A DNA stretch of 64,000 nucleotides from positions 1,302,001-1,366,000 of the forward strand of contig CAXXPV010000003.1 in NCBI GenBank assembly GCA_963675935.2, in the 5' to 3' direction. The stretch is from G963675935 sp963675935. Lineage in GTDB: Bacteria > Planctomycetota > Planctomycetia > Pirellulales > Thermoguttaceae. Shown piece by piece: positions 8,709-17,320 of this stretch (positions are counted from its first letter, which is position 1; every line of letters starts with the position of its first letter). The notes beneath the pieces were generated by a model. The model had not been told where the DNA came from and did no database searches. It saw only the letters and a list, made by a program, of their open reading frames with translations. The position numbers and the translations under genes are program-made.

Positions 8709-9182
8709 TTACCTTAACGACGCCCGAATCTCGCCGGTCATAAATGTTTCAAACTTCTCCTCGTCGCTATCGACCAACTCCCACGTTTGCGGCAAAAACC
8801 CCTTCCAGTCGCCCCAGCGGCCCTGCCGCCCGTCGACCAGCACAATGCAAGTCGTGCCAAGGTTATACATTTTAGCGAATTTTGCGTTTTCTGGCTTTTG
8901 GTAGTTCAGCACGCGCCAAACAATCTTTCCGCCCTTCAATTCCGCGGCGAACGACTTCTCCAGCAACTTGTGCGTTTGCCGCTCGATCTTCTTGTCGCGC
9001 GGAGTCTGTTTGTCGCCGTGGAAGCAGTAGACCACAAGCGCGTCGGGCAAATCGGCGGCATCCTCGGGCTTCACGATCTCGGGTTCCACCGGACGGCGAT
9101 TCTGACGAATGTAATGTCCGATGGAATAGGCCATCGCAAACGCAATCAAACCGACGACAATGAGTTTTAGAACATGCTTCAT
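8709..9182 (-). CDS. ArsF-like thioredoxin-fold protein without the CxxC
   Basis: A 157-residue protein with an N-terminal signal anchor (LKLIVVGLIAFAMAYSI) and a thioredoxin-like domain. VVYCFHGDKQTPRDKKIE aligns with the 'nitrophenyl compound nitroreductase subunit ArsF' family, where this stretch normally holds a CxxC-type pair; here both positions are non-Cys. The only nearby cysteines are in YCFHG and TTCIV. Redox activity of the usual kind is therefore doubtful. I took the ATG at 9182; a GTG 12 bases upstream is possible. It lies 10 bases before the kinase gene, same strand. Confidence 0.6.
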   Translation of the reverse strand: MKHVLKLIVVGLIAFAMAYSIGHYIRQNRRPVEPEIVKPEDAADLPDALVVYCFHGDKQTPRDKKIERQTHKLLEKSFAAELKGGKIVWRVLNYQKPENAKFAKMYNLGTTCIVLVDGRQGRWGDWKGFLPQTWELVDSDEEKFETFMTGEIRASLR

Positions 9183-9248
9183 GGCCGCACCCACGCTTTT
9201 TTAGGACAACATCCGCGATCAATGGTCGCGGCTTTCCATGAACTACGA

Positions 9249-9722
9249 TCAATACCGGTCCAGAATGCGCCGGCTCGCGTCGTCGAGCCGCCGCGTGTCG
9301 GGGATCAAATAACGAATGCCATGCGTGTCGTTCAGCAAAATCCGGTTCGGACCGAGCCGCCGCACGTCGTTGTCGCTGTCTTCCATCATAAAACTCGTCG
9401 GGCCGCGGTCGGTCACCACGTGCCACTCCGACGGATCGGTGTCGGCGAAAACCCGCTCGATGCGCTGCACCACCGGTACGAACTCGCGCCGGGCCAATTC
9501 CTCTTCAATCATACGTCGAAGCTCGGGCGTCAGCGAATCGAGTTTCTCGATGCACGTCAACTCGCGTCCCTCGGCGTCGCAGATCGACAGAAAACACTCC
9601 GGCCCGGAGATCGGGAACGCGCGGACCGGTTCGACGCCCACCGTGCGTCGGCCGTCGGCCTGGACCAACACGAGTTGGCCCCATGCGTCGCGTTCGAGCG
9701 TGAAATCAAGTGAAGTGGACAT
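9249..9722 (-). CDS. DUF1854 domain protein
   Basis: A 157-residue soluble protein matching the DUF1854 pattern: an N-terminal strand set (LVLVQADGRRTVGVEPVRAF), then ELRRMIEEELARREFVPVV, and a C-terminal part ending RYLIPDTRRLDDASRRILD. This family is known beside a particular type of ABC exporter in cyanophycin gene clusters of proteobacteria. Here it follows the exporter gene by 53 bases on the same strand, the same pairing. No cyanophycin synthetase is visible in the window, so the link to cyanophycin is only by family. Confidence 0.8.
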   Translation of the reverse strand: MSTSLDFTLERDAWGQLVLVQADGRRTVGVEPVRAFPISGPECFLSICDAEGRELTCIEKLDSLTPELRRMIEEELARREFVPVVQRIERVFADTDPSEWHVVTDRGPTSFMMEDSDNDVRRLGPNRILLNDTHGIRYLIPDTRRLDDASRRILDRY

Positions 9723-9775
9723 TCGTCGTCAGCATCCGGTTGTTGGTTGGCCTTGCGAAGCCGCAAGCGGCTTAT

Positions 9776-12052
9776 TTAATCTCTTTCCCGCATCGCGACC
9801 TGTGCCCGATGCAGCCGGGCATATGTCCCGCCGCGTTTAAGCAATTCGTCGTGAGGCCCGACCTCGGTGATCGATCCCCGCTCGACAACCACCAGCCGAT
9901 CGGCGCGCCGCAACGTGCTCAATCGATGCGCGATGGCGATGGTCGTGCGGCCTTTCACGAGATTTTCCAGGGCTAATTGAATCTCCCGCTCGGTCTCCGT
10001 ATCGACCGAGGAGGTCGCCTCGTCGAGAATCAGAATGCTCGGATCGATCAGCAGCGCGCGGGCGATGCTGATTCTCTGACGCTCGCCGCCGGAAAGGAAC
10101 TGGCCCCGCTCGCCGACCAGCGAATCATATCCGTCGGGCAACCGGAGAATGAACTCGTGGGCCCGCGCGGCCCGCGCGGCGGCGATGACTTCGTCGCGCG
10201 CGGCGCCGGGCTTGCCGTAGGCGATGTTCTCGGCCACCGTGCCGAAAAACAGGAACGGCTCCTGGAGCACGATGCCGATGTTGCGGCGATACTCTTCGAT
10301 CGGGAACGAGCGAATATCCGTGCCGTCGGCCAGAATGGCGCCTTCGCTGACGTCGTAGAACCGGCAGACCAGATTGACGATCGTGGTTTTGCCCGCCCCG
10401 CTCGGACCGACCAGCCCGATCATTTCGCCGGGCCGAACGCTCAAGTTCAATTCCTTCAGCACAGGCCGAGTGCCGTAGTGGAATCCGACGTTGCGGAACT
10501 CGACGGCGCCGCGTAGCCGGCCGGGATGCACCGGGTGGACCGGCTCGGCCACGCTCGGCACACGGTCGAGAATGGCGAAAATCCGCTGGGCGCTGGCCCC
10601 GGCGCGCTGGACGGCCGCCACCATGCGACTCATCGAATCCAATCGCGCGTAAAAGCGAGCGATGTACGTGGCAAACAGCAACAACGTGCCGACGGTGACG
10701 TCCAGCCGAAAGATGCGCCACGCGCCAAACACCCAGACGATCAGCAAGCCCGCATCGGTCAACAATACGATCGTCGGCTGAAACAACGACCACAAGCTGT
10801 TGACGCGGCAATTGGCCTGGAACACGCGATCGTTCGACGCGCCGAACCTCTCGATTTCCCGATGTTCCTGGGCAAACGCCTTCACCACGCGGATGCCGGG
10901 AATGGTGTCGGCCAGCACGCTGGTCATCTGTCCCCACGTGCGGCTGCTCAAGGCGAAACCGCTTCGCAATCGGTTGCGCACGCGATAAACCATATACGCG
11001 ATCAACGGCAGCGGCAAAAGCGTCGCCAGGGCAAGCAGCGGGTCCAGATACAACAGCACCCCCGCGATCATCATGAACATCAGAATGTCGTTGCCGAAAT
11101 CGAGCACGTAGACCGTCAGAAAATAGCATATCCGATCGGTATCGGAACTGACCCGCGCAATCAGATCGCCGGTCCGCTTGCCGCCGAAAAACTCGAGCGA
11201 CAGGCTTTGCATGTGTCCATAGGTTTTGTTGCGCAGGTCGGCGGCGATCCACTCGCTCACCCAGGCCATGGTGTAGTTTCGCGCCCAACTCAAGCCCCAG
11301 GCAAGGATCGAAGCCGTGGCCATTCCGCCCAAATACCACCATACCAAGTGAAAACTGATGGTTCCCGGATGCTCGAAGGCGGGAATCAACACGTTGTCGA
11401 TCAACGGCTTCGTGAGATACGGCGACGTCAGACCCATCGCCGTGCTGACAATCATCAACGCGAACCCCAACCCAACCATCCATTTGCACGGCCTGGCAAA
11501 TCGGGCAAGCCGGAACAGAGAGCTGGCAATCGGTCTCTCCGTGGTCGGGCCGCAATCCGGACAGGCGCCTTGACCGGCGGCCAGAATGGCGCCGCAACTC
11601 GGGCAGGTCGTTGTCGGCGCCTCGCCGATCTCGTCGCCACCCGACAATTCGCCCCGCCGAAATCGCTCGAAACGAGCGGCCAGCCGATGAGCCAGTGACG
11701 AGCGGCCGATTGTATAACGCCAATGGCAAACCAGGCCCGCGGGACCGAGCAGTTCCAGGCGTCCCGCGCTGTTCTGATCCTTGGCCCGGAGGCTAGACGT
11801 TGCATCGAGCGGCCAAGATCGAATCAAACCGCTAGCAATGGGGGTGTCCTCGTCAGCGGTCGCCGCTTCCAATGGTCCGATGTCGAGCAGCCGATGCTGG
11901 GTCAACACGAGCAGCCCGCGGGAAAAGTGCAGGCGGGCGTCCAGGTCGAGCTCCAGCCAGGCCAACGGCGACTCGTCGGCATCGAGCTGGGCCTCGGCTG
12001 CCCGGCGTAAATTGGCGGGGACTTGATCCCAGGAATCACGGGTGGCGTTCAA
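9776..12052 (-). CDS. ABC exporter, fused membrane and ATPase domains, with N-terminal zinc ribbon
   Basis: About 758 residues. An N-terminal soluble domain leads to a zinc ribbon (CPSCG...CPDCG), then a six-helix type-1 exporter membrane domain. The ATPase domain follows: Walker A GPSGAGKTT, signature LSGGERQRISIARALL, Walker B ILILDEATSSVD, H-loop IAHRLSTL. This arrangement matches the exporter paired with DUF1854 proteins. The start is uncertain: the conserved part begins near a TTG at 12052; the frame stays open to another TTG at 12130, but neither has a good ribosome site. The substrate is unknown. Confidence 0.85.
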   Translation of the reverse strand: MNATRDSWDQVPANLRRAAEAQLDADESPLAWLELDLDARLHFSRGLLVLTQHRLLDIGPLEAATADEDTPIASGLIRSWPLDATSSLRAKDQNSAGRLELLGPAGLVCHWRYTIGRSSLAHRLAARFERFRRGELSGGDEIGEAPTTTCPSCGAILAAGQGACPDCGPTTERPIASSLFRLARFARPCKWMVGLGFALMIVSTAMGLTSPYLTKPLIDNVLIPAFEHPGTISFHLVWWYLGGMATASILAWGLSWARNYTMAWVSEWIAADLRNKTYGHMQSLSLEFFGGKRTGDLIARVSSDTDRICYFLTVYVLDFGNDILMFMMIAGVLLYLDPLLALATLLPLPLIAYMVYRVRNRLRSGFALSSRTWGQMTSVLADTIPGIRVVKAFAQEHREIERFGASNDRVFQANCRVNSLWSLFQPTIVLLTDAGLLIVWVFGAWRIFRLDVTVGTLLLFATYIARFYARLDSMSRMVAAVQRAGASAQRIFAILDRVPSVAEPVHPVHPGRLRGAVEFRNVGFHYGTRPVLKELNLSVRPGEMIGLVGPSGAGKTTIVNLVCRFYDVSEGAILADGTDIRSFPIEEYRRNIGIVLQEPFLFFGTVAENIAYGKPGAARDEVIAAARAARAHEFILRLPDGYDSLVGERGQFLSGGERQRISIARALLIDPSILILDEATSSVDTETEREIQLALENLVKGRTTIAIAHRLSTLRRADRLVVVERGSITEVGPHDELLKRGGTYARLHRAQVAMRERD

Positions 12053-12432
12053 AACATACCCCGATAGAGTGGTTCTGCGATGGCGGGTCGTCGCGTTTCT
12101 TCCGATGAAAGGGAGGTCGCGTTGCCGCAAGGAATGCGATTATAGAGCGCTGTTTTGTCTCAATCTATTCATAATAAACGATGTTTCAGTATTCAACCAT
12201 ACTGCTTTTAGACCTTGCGCGGGCACTGGTGATACATCTTTCCCGAGGGAGAACATGTATCCATTCAAGCCGCGTACGGCATAGTTCATGGGTCACCGCC
12301 TCGGCGTGACGCAAGAACTTTATTAGAAACGAGATGTGGCGTTTTCACACTGGCATTTGAAGGCGTCCTTTTAGCGTCTGTCCCCAGAGTTGTCTCCAAA
12401 CGGTTTGACCCATACTGGTTAGAGAGGGGGCT
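12053..12432. other. Intergenic region without a recognisable gene
   Basis: About 380 bases between the ABC exporter and a disrupted small ORF. It is more A/T-rich around 12150-12200 than its surroundings, which would suit a leftward promoter for the exporter, but I could not settle -35/-10 boxes. I see no repeat or RNA gene in it. Confidence 0.4.
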
Positions 12433-12536
12433 ATGAAGATCGGCAAGTGGGTGGTCGGCGAAAAGTATCTCAAGGTGAGCCATCAATGCTACTTTGTCAA
12501 GGTCACTGATGCAATGATGTTGCAAATGATGGCTCG

Positions 12537-12806
12537 GTGTGCGGCCATTTTTTCTGGCAAGATCGGTCATTCTGAACGCAGCGAAGAATCTCGCCCACGC
12601 CGCGAGGAAAACGAGATTCTTCGCTGCGCTCAGAGGATGTGATTTTTTCGACTGCTTGACGAGGCACGCGACGTAAGTCGTTATTTCTCGTCGTTTCGGC
12701 AACCAAGGAATAAGGACTTACGTCAACGATTCCGCCAGTCGTCGAAAAAATCACAGCCTCTCAGAATGACGGAATTGCCTATCTGCCAGAAAATATGGCC
12801 GCACAC
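12537..12806. mobile_element. Family 1 MITE-like element, copy b, carrying a nested element
   Basis: Ends GTGTGCGGCC and complement, as in the copy at 1311-1449. It is flanked by an 8-bp direct repeat ATGGCTCG (12529-12536 and 12807-12814). The total is 270 bp; removing the nested 126-bp element and its 5-bp duplication leaves 139 bp, exactly the size of copy a. This confirms both sets of boundaries. Confidence 0.9.
12634..12759. mobile_element. 126-bp MITE-like element nested in a family 1 copy
   Basis: Flanked by a 5-bp direct repeat CTCAG (12629-12633 and 12760-12764). Terminal inverted repeats AGG(A/C)TGTGATTTTTTCGACTG match at all but one position; a sub-terminal GACGTAAGTC is also inverted. 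It interrupts the right arm of the host hairpin at a point where the intact sequence is known from copy a. It encodes nothing and no other copy occurs in the window. Confidence 0.88.
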
Positions 12807-12879
12807 ATGGCTCGGCAGCTGGTTCCCATCGGGTCGTCAAATCGCTATACTGACGAACTTGAAGAAGGAGCCGTGAACG

Positions 12880-13521
12880 ATGACCCAACCCTGGATCGAA
12901 GGACGTTTTGAAGACGGCGTGGTGCTGACCACGTTGGAACAGGCGCTCAACTGGTCGCGTCAAGGAAGCCTCTGGCCGCTGACCTTCGGGCTGGCCTGCT
13001 GCGCGATCGAGATGATGGCAACCGGGGCGGGACGGTTCGACATCGACCGTTTTGGAGCGGGCGCGTTTCGGCCCAGCCCGCGCCAGTCCGACCTCATGCT
13101 GGTCGCCGGCACCGTCACGTACAAGATGGCCAGCCGGCTTAGACGGTTATACGAGCAAATGGCGGAGCCGAAGTACGTGATCGCCGTCGGCGCGTGCGCC
13201 ACGGCCGGTGGCCCCTACTTCGAGCACGGCTACCACGTGGTTCGCGGCGTCGATCTGGTGGTTCCGGTGGACGTTTATGTTCCAGGTTGCCCGCCGCGCC
13301 CGGAGTCGATTCTCGAGGGCATCATGCGGTTGCAGGACAAATTTCGGGGCCAGCGGCTTGCCCGCGAACGCGGCGACGACGGCAGTGGCTGGTTGGGCCA
13401 CCTTTTCCGACCCGGTCGGAAGGTCGAAGACGAGTTACCCGTGCCGCATCAGAGCGGTTTTGTACGGATCGAGGAGTTGCAGCCGATCGCGGAGAGCCAG
13501 AAGACGGAAGAGGAAGCGTAA
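12880..13521 (+). CDS. nuoB: NADH-quinone oxidoreductase subunit B (NuoB)
   Basis: A 213-residue protein of the complex I 20-kDa subunit family, which carries the terminal iron-sulfur cluster N2 next to the quinone site. The four ligands are visible: the adjacent pair Cys40-Cys41 (LACCAIE), Cys106 (VGACATAGG) and Cys137 (VPGCPPRPE). AAGGAG lies 9 bases before the ATG. The C-terminus after residue 160 is a longer, variable tail. No other nuo gene is near, so this copy stands alone here. It reads toward the DUF1598 lipoprotein gene with a hairpin between them. Confidence 0.93.
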   Translation: MTQPWIEGRFEDGVVLTTLEQALNWSRQGSLWPLTFGLACCAIEMMATGAGRFDIDRFGAGAFRPSPRQSDLMLVAGTVTYKMASRLRRLYEQMAEPKYVIAVGACATAGGPYFEHGYHVVRGVDLVVPVDVYVPGCPPRPESILEGIMRLQDKFRGQRLARERGDDGSGWLGHLFRPGRKVEDELPVPHQSGFVRIEELQPIAESQKTEEEA

Positions 13522-13531
13522 CAACGCATCT

Positions 13532-13612
13532 GTTTAGCCGGCGAACTTGTTCGCCGCGTGTATGCGACAATCTCTCGGTCCAAGACGCGGCGAACAAGTT
13601 CGCCGGCTAAAC
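13532..13612. repeat. Hairpin repeat, type C, copy 1
   Basis: Arms GTTTAGCCGGCGAACTTGTT and complement. It lies between convergent nuoB and the DUF1598 gene and could terminate both. Related copies are at 28129-28212 and, broken, at 39626-39838. Confidence 0.8.
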
Positions 13613-13630
13613 GACGACGCAAATTGCGGG

Positions 13631-15016
13631 CTAGTTCGCCCACCACTGCTCAGCGGTTTTCGGGAAGACCGATTTCGCCCGAACCGGCTCGACCTTGTCG
13701 CTCTGCTTGGCCTTCTCGGCGATGCCCCAAGCGTTGATCGCCACGCCGCCCGAGGCGCTGATGATCGGCGAGCCGCGCTTGACCAACACGCTGGCGATGG
13801 TGGCCACTTGCTTCGGAGCGTTGAACTGCTCGGCCTTCACGGCCGGCGAATCGAGCAACGTCGGCAGGCTGTAGCCGGCCTTCTCGGGCAGGTTGTCGCG
13901 GACGACCAACGCGCCGACGACGGCCAATTCCATGCAATTTTGCAATTGGCCGAAAATCGGATCGGCCACGGCCAGTTCGGCGTATTTCTCGGTCATGGTG
14001 TCGGCCCATTTTTTCGCCAACGCATTGGCCTTGCCGCTGTGCTTGATCGTGCCGCTGGCCGCGACGAAGTCGTCCTCGGTCATCGCCTGGACGCTGGCGC
14101 CCGACAGCTCATAGGCAATGCCGTCGGCGTCGCGCAACAGCGACTCGAATTTTGGCTCGAGCCAGAAACGCGGCGAAATCATTTGCCTTGCGTTCGGTCG
14201 GACCATCGACAAATAGCTCGGCAATCCGCGAACGGGCGAGGGATCCAACGCCATGGCGATGCGTTTCATGCGATAGTCGGCCGCCACCAAAACGCGGGCG
14301 AAATGGCTCGTATCCGGCACGCCGCGCACGGTGATCGATTGCATTCCCATCGCCTTTTCAAGTTCCGAGGCCACGGCCTTCGGATCGGAGTTGGCGGTAA
14401 GTCCTTGCATTTCCTGCCGCGCGCGGGAAAGCCCTTCTTTCGTCGGATCGATCGAGCAGGTGATTCCGCCTTCCCTCGCGGCCTTGGCGGTGCGGAGGGC
14501 GACCAACAGATCGTCGAGAAGCATGACCGGCCGGCCTGTTGCGACTCCGACGACCATCCCCTTGGCGTCGACTTTCCAGCCTTCGCCCGGCCCGACCAAC
14601 ACGATATCCTTCTGCTCGGGATAGACAAAAACGTATTGGATGTGTTGCAGACCGCCGAGATACTTGATCGCGTCGGGCAGCGGCTTGTTGTTCTTCGCGC
14701 AGTCGTCGATGGCCGCTTCCAACCGCCGCAACGAAATTTTCCGCATTCCGGCTGCGGCGTTCAGTTCGGCGGGAATTTTTTCCAACGCATCGGCGCGAAG
14801 TTTCGTCAATGCCTTCAAGTCGTCGATTTTCGCGGAGTTCAGAATGCCGTCGGCGTCGATCGAAACACCGCCCACCGCGCGGCTCGTGTAGCTACCATCG
14901 TTGTTGGTGGTGGTGGTGTCTCCGTTGACGAACGAGCATGCCGACAACAGACATGCAACAGTGAATCCAAAAACGCCGAGGCGAATCCATCGTGCCGCAA
15001 AATCGCGGAAAGACAT
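13631..15016 (-). CDS. DUF1598 lipoprotein
   Basis: A 461-residue exported protein. The N-terminus has a hydrophobic signal and a lipobox (LLSAC, Cys about residue 27). The middle matches DUF1598, a family largely seen in planctomycetes: RKISLRRLEAAI, followed by IKYLGGLQHIQYVFVYPEQK and VGPGEGWKVD. No catalytic motif is apparent and the function is unknown. It is divergent from the FHA-type activator upstream. Confidence 0.82.
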   Translation of the reverse strand: MSFRDFAARWIRLGVFGFTVACLLSACSFVNGDTTTTNNDGSYTSRAVGGVSIDADGILNSAKIDDLKALTKLRADALEKIPAELNAAAGMRKISLRRLEAAIDDCAKNNKPLPDAIKYLGGLQHIQYVFVYPEQKDIVLVGPGEGWKVDAKGMVVGVATGRPVMLLDDLLVALRTAKAAREGGITCSIDPTKEGLSRARQEMQGLTANSDPKAVASELEKAMGMQSITVRGVPDTSHFARVLVAADYRMKRIAMALDPSPVRGLPSYLSMVRPNARQMISPRFWLEPKFESLLRDADGIAYELSGASVQAMTEDDFVAASGTIKHSGKANALAKKWADTMTEKYAELAVADPIFGQLQNCMELAVVGALVVRDNLPEKAGYSLPTLLDSPAVKAEQFNAPKQVATIASVLVKRGSPIISASGGVAINAWGIAEKAKQSDKVEPVRAKSVFPKTAEQWWAN

Positions 15017-15298
15017 GAGCAGACTCCTGAAAATGGCGCGAACCGACCGCCTCGCACGGACGGCGCGGCATCGGACGGCACCTTATTGGGTGACTTCGGT
15101 AATACATACTAGGTTAATGTGTGGGACGGAAAAATGCAAGGAATTGATACCCCGCTAACGTGTTATGCCGTGATATTCGCCATGTGGATTACAAATGTTC
15201 AACGGCACGACAAGCCCTTGCGATACCCCCTGGGTTCAAGTTAAGCTAGAGAGAGTGTGCAATTTTGCTACAGTCCCATCCCCGCAGAGGACTTGCTT
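15017..15298. promoter_or_regulatory. Divergent intergenic region
   Basis: About 280 bases between the divergent DUF1598 and FHA-activator genes, so promoters for both must lie here. The stretch 15100-15260 is A/T-richer. I could not identify a convincing -24/-12 or -35/-10 element by eye. Confidence 0.4.
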
Positions 15299-17320
15299 GT
15301 GTCACAGTTGGCCTATCTGGTGATCCGCGAAGGATCGAAGTGGAGCGACGTGTTCCGACTGGTGCCCGGCCAGTCGGTCACCATCGGCCGCGCGCCGACA
15401 AGCCAGATCGTGCTCAAGGATGAACGATGCAGTCGAAACCACGCCGAAGTGTTCATGACCAGCGGGCAGTGGACCCTTCGCGACCTCGACAGCCGCAACG
15501 GCACGATCATCGGCAGCCAGGTGATTCGCGGCGACTGGCTGCTGAAGCCGGGCGACATCGTCCGCATCGGCCACACGCAACTGGTTTTTGTCCACAAGCT
15601 TTCCGAAGCGTTTCTTTCGTCGAGCGACGCCAGTTCGGTCGTCCGGCGTCTGTCGCCCGAGACGCCGCCGGGTGAGGCCGCCGTCGATGACGCCAACGTG
15701 TTGGCCGGCGAACCGACGACCATCACCCATCGCCGCGGAAAAACGAAGCTGCTCGCTCCCGGCGAAGGCGAAGCGGAGGAGAGCGGCGTCTCGAAGATGG
15801 GCCGCGCCGCGGCCAAGCTGTGCCGCTTGGCCTTCGAGTTGGCCAAGTCGCCCGATCTGGCCACGATGGCCGACCTGACGTTGGTCGGTCTGGCCGAGGA
15901 AACGCAAACCGACGCCGGCGCCCTGCTGCTCTTGTCGGCCGCCGCGCAGGGCGAGCCGCGAGGCGAAGACCTCGAGGTTGTCGCCTCGCGAAGCGGCACG
16001 ACACATCGCTACCACCGGGTGTCGAATTTTTTGGCCTCGACCGTCATGCGCGAGGGCGAGGCCGTGTTGGCCCGCAACGTCGTCGACGACAGTACCTTGG
16101 GAACCCGCGACAGCCGGGGCGAAATCCTCGCCACGAGCGTCATCTGCGCGCCGGTTCGCCGAGGCAAGCAGGTGTTCGGCTTGATCCATCTCTATTCGAC
16201 CGATCGCAAGGTCGTGCCCGATCCCGACGATCTCGAGTTCACATTGGCCGTGGCCGACACCGTGGCCGTGGCCATCGAAAACATCCGCCGCCGGCAGGAG
16301 CTGGCCGAAAATCTCACCCGCGTGCGAACCGAAAACGTCGAATTGCGCGAGCGGCTTGGCATCCGCAGCGAAATCATCGGCCGCAGCGAGGCCATTCGCC
16401 GCGTCACCGAGGAGACCACCCGCGCGGCCGCCACCAACGCCACGGTGTTAATCCGGGGCGAGAGCGGCGTGGGCAAGGAATTGGTCGCCCGCGGGGTCCA
16501 TTACAATAGCCCCCGGCGCGAGAATGTTTTCGTCTGCCTTAATTGCGCCGCGTTGTCGGCCGATCTGCTGGCGAGCGAACTTTTCGGCCACGAACGTGGA
16601 GCGTTCACCGGCGCCACCGAGCGGAAGATCGGCAAGTTCGAGGCCGCCCACAAAGGCACCCTGATGCTCGACGAGATCGGCGAGATGAGCCCCGGCTTGC
16701 AAGCCAAGTTTCTGCGCGTGCTGGAAGGCCATCCGTTCGAGCGCGTCGGCGGCAACAAACCGATCAAGGTCGACGTGCGGGTGATCGCCGCGACGAACCG
16801 CGACCTCGAGCGCGACGTGGCCGAGGGGCATTTTCGGAGAGACCTCTATTTCCGCCTCCGCGTCATCGAGATCGTCGTGCCCGCCTTGCGGAAGCGTCAG
16901 GAAGACATCCCCTTGTTGGCCGACTACTTCCTGCAAAAGTTCAATGCCGAAACCGGACGAAAGATCAAGGGATTTACGCCCGAGGCAAAAGAGCAGCTTT
17001 TGAAATATCTTTGGCCCGGCAACGTGCGCGAGCTGAAGAATGTGGTCGAGCGGGCCGTGGTGCTTTGCCGCGGTCAAGAGATCGGCGCGGAGGATCTGCT
17101 GCTGACGAAGCTGGCCACGGCCGGCGACACCGAGATGCCGGGCGGCGTCGAGAAGTTCCAGCCCCTTTCCTTGGACGACGTCGAGCGAAGACACATTCTC
17201 GACACGCTGCAACACACCGGTTGGAACAAGAGCAAAACGTCGTCGATCTTGGGCATCGAGCGTTCGACGCTGGATCGCAAAATCCGCCGTTATCAGTTGG
17301 ACGAAACCGCGCCGTCGTAA
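15299..17320 (+). CDS. FHA-GAF sigma-54 transcriptional activator
   Basis: A 673-residue regulator. An FHA domain (about 20-95; IGRAPTS, SRNHAEV, DLDSRNGT) binds phosphothreonine; a GAF-like domain follows (about 170-340). The AAA+ domain has Walker A GESGVGKE at 387-394, the sigma-54 loop GAFTGA at 434-439 and Walker B GTLMLDEIGEM at 453-463. A Fis-type HTH (SSILGIERSTLDRKIRRY) ends it. I chose the GTG at 15299, with AGAGGA upstream, over an earlier in-frame GTG. Input through a phosphorylated protein, perhaps from a Hanks kinase, is the likely control. The stop codon comes from the terminal repeat of the next element. Confidence 0.92.
   Translation: MSQLAYLVIREGSKWSDVFRLVPGQSVTIGRAPTSQIVLKDERCSRNHAEVFMTSGQWTLRDLDSRNGTIIGSQVIRGDWLLKPGDIVRIGHTQLVFVHKLSEAFLSSSDASSVVRRLSPETPPGEAAVDDANVLAGEPTTITHRRGKTKLLAPGEGEAEESGVSKMGRAAAKLCRLAFELAKSPDLATMADLTLVGLAEETQTDAGALLLLSAAAQGEPRGEDLEVVASRSGTTHRYHRVSNFLASTVMREGEAVLARNVVDDSTLGTRDSRGEILATSVICAPVRRGKQVFGLIHLYSTDRKVVPDPDDLEFTLAVADTVAVAIENIRRRQELAENLTRVRTENVELRERLGIRSEIIGRSEAIRRVTEETTRAAATNATVLIRGESGVGKELVARGVHYNSPRRENVFVCLNCAALSADLLASELFGHERGAFTGATERKIGKFEAAHKGTLMLDEIGEMSPGLQAKFLRVLEGHPFERVGGNKPIKVDVRVIAATNRDLERDVAEGHFRRDLYFRLRVIEIVVPALRKRQEDIPLLADYFLQKFNAETGRKIKGFTPEAKEQLLKYLWPGNVRELKNVVERAVVLCRGQEIGAEDLLLTKLATAGDTEMPGGVEKFQPLSLDDVERRHILDTLQHTGWNKSKTSSILGIERSTLDRKIRRYQLDETAPS

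Larger units (their letters stand above)
12433..12911 (+). pseudogene. Small ORF split by MITE insertion
   Basis: An ATG with a strong GAGAGGGGG ribosome site opens a frame that runs 32 codons and then enters a family 1 element. If the element (12537-12806) and one copy of the 8-bp duplication are removed, the frame continues for 34 more codons to a TGA at 12909-12911, giving a 66-residue protein that overlaps the start of nuoB. The restored protein (starting MKIGKWVVGEKYLKVSHQ) matches no family I know. It could be a small gene lost by insertion or a chance ORF. Confidence 0.4.

Noticed and set aside
13547..15112. Plus-strand open frame of about 520 codons
   Set aside because: The minus-strand frame has a lipobox and DUF1598 phrases; the plus-strand product has no recognisable feature and overlaps a hairpin repeat.
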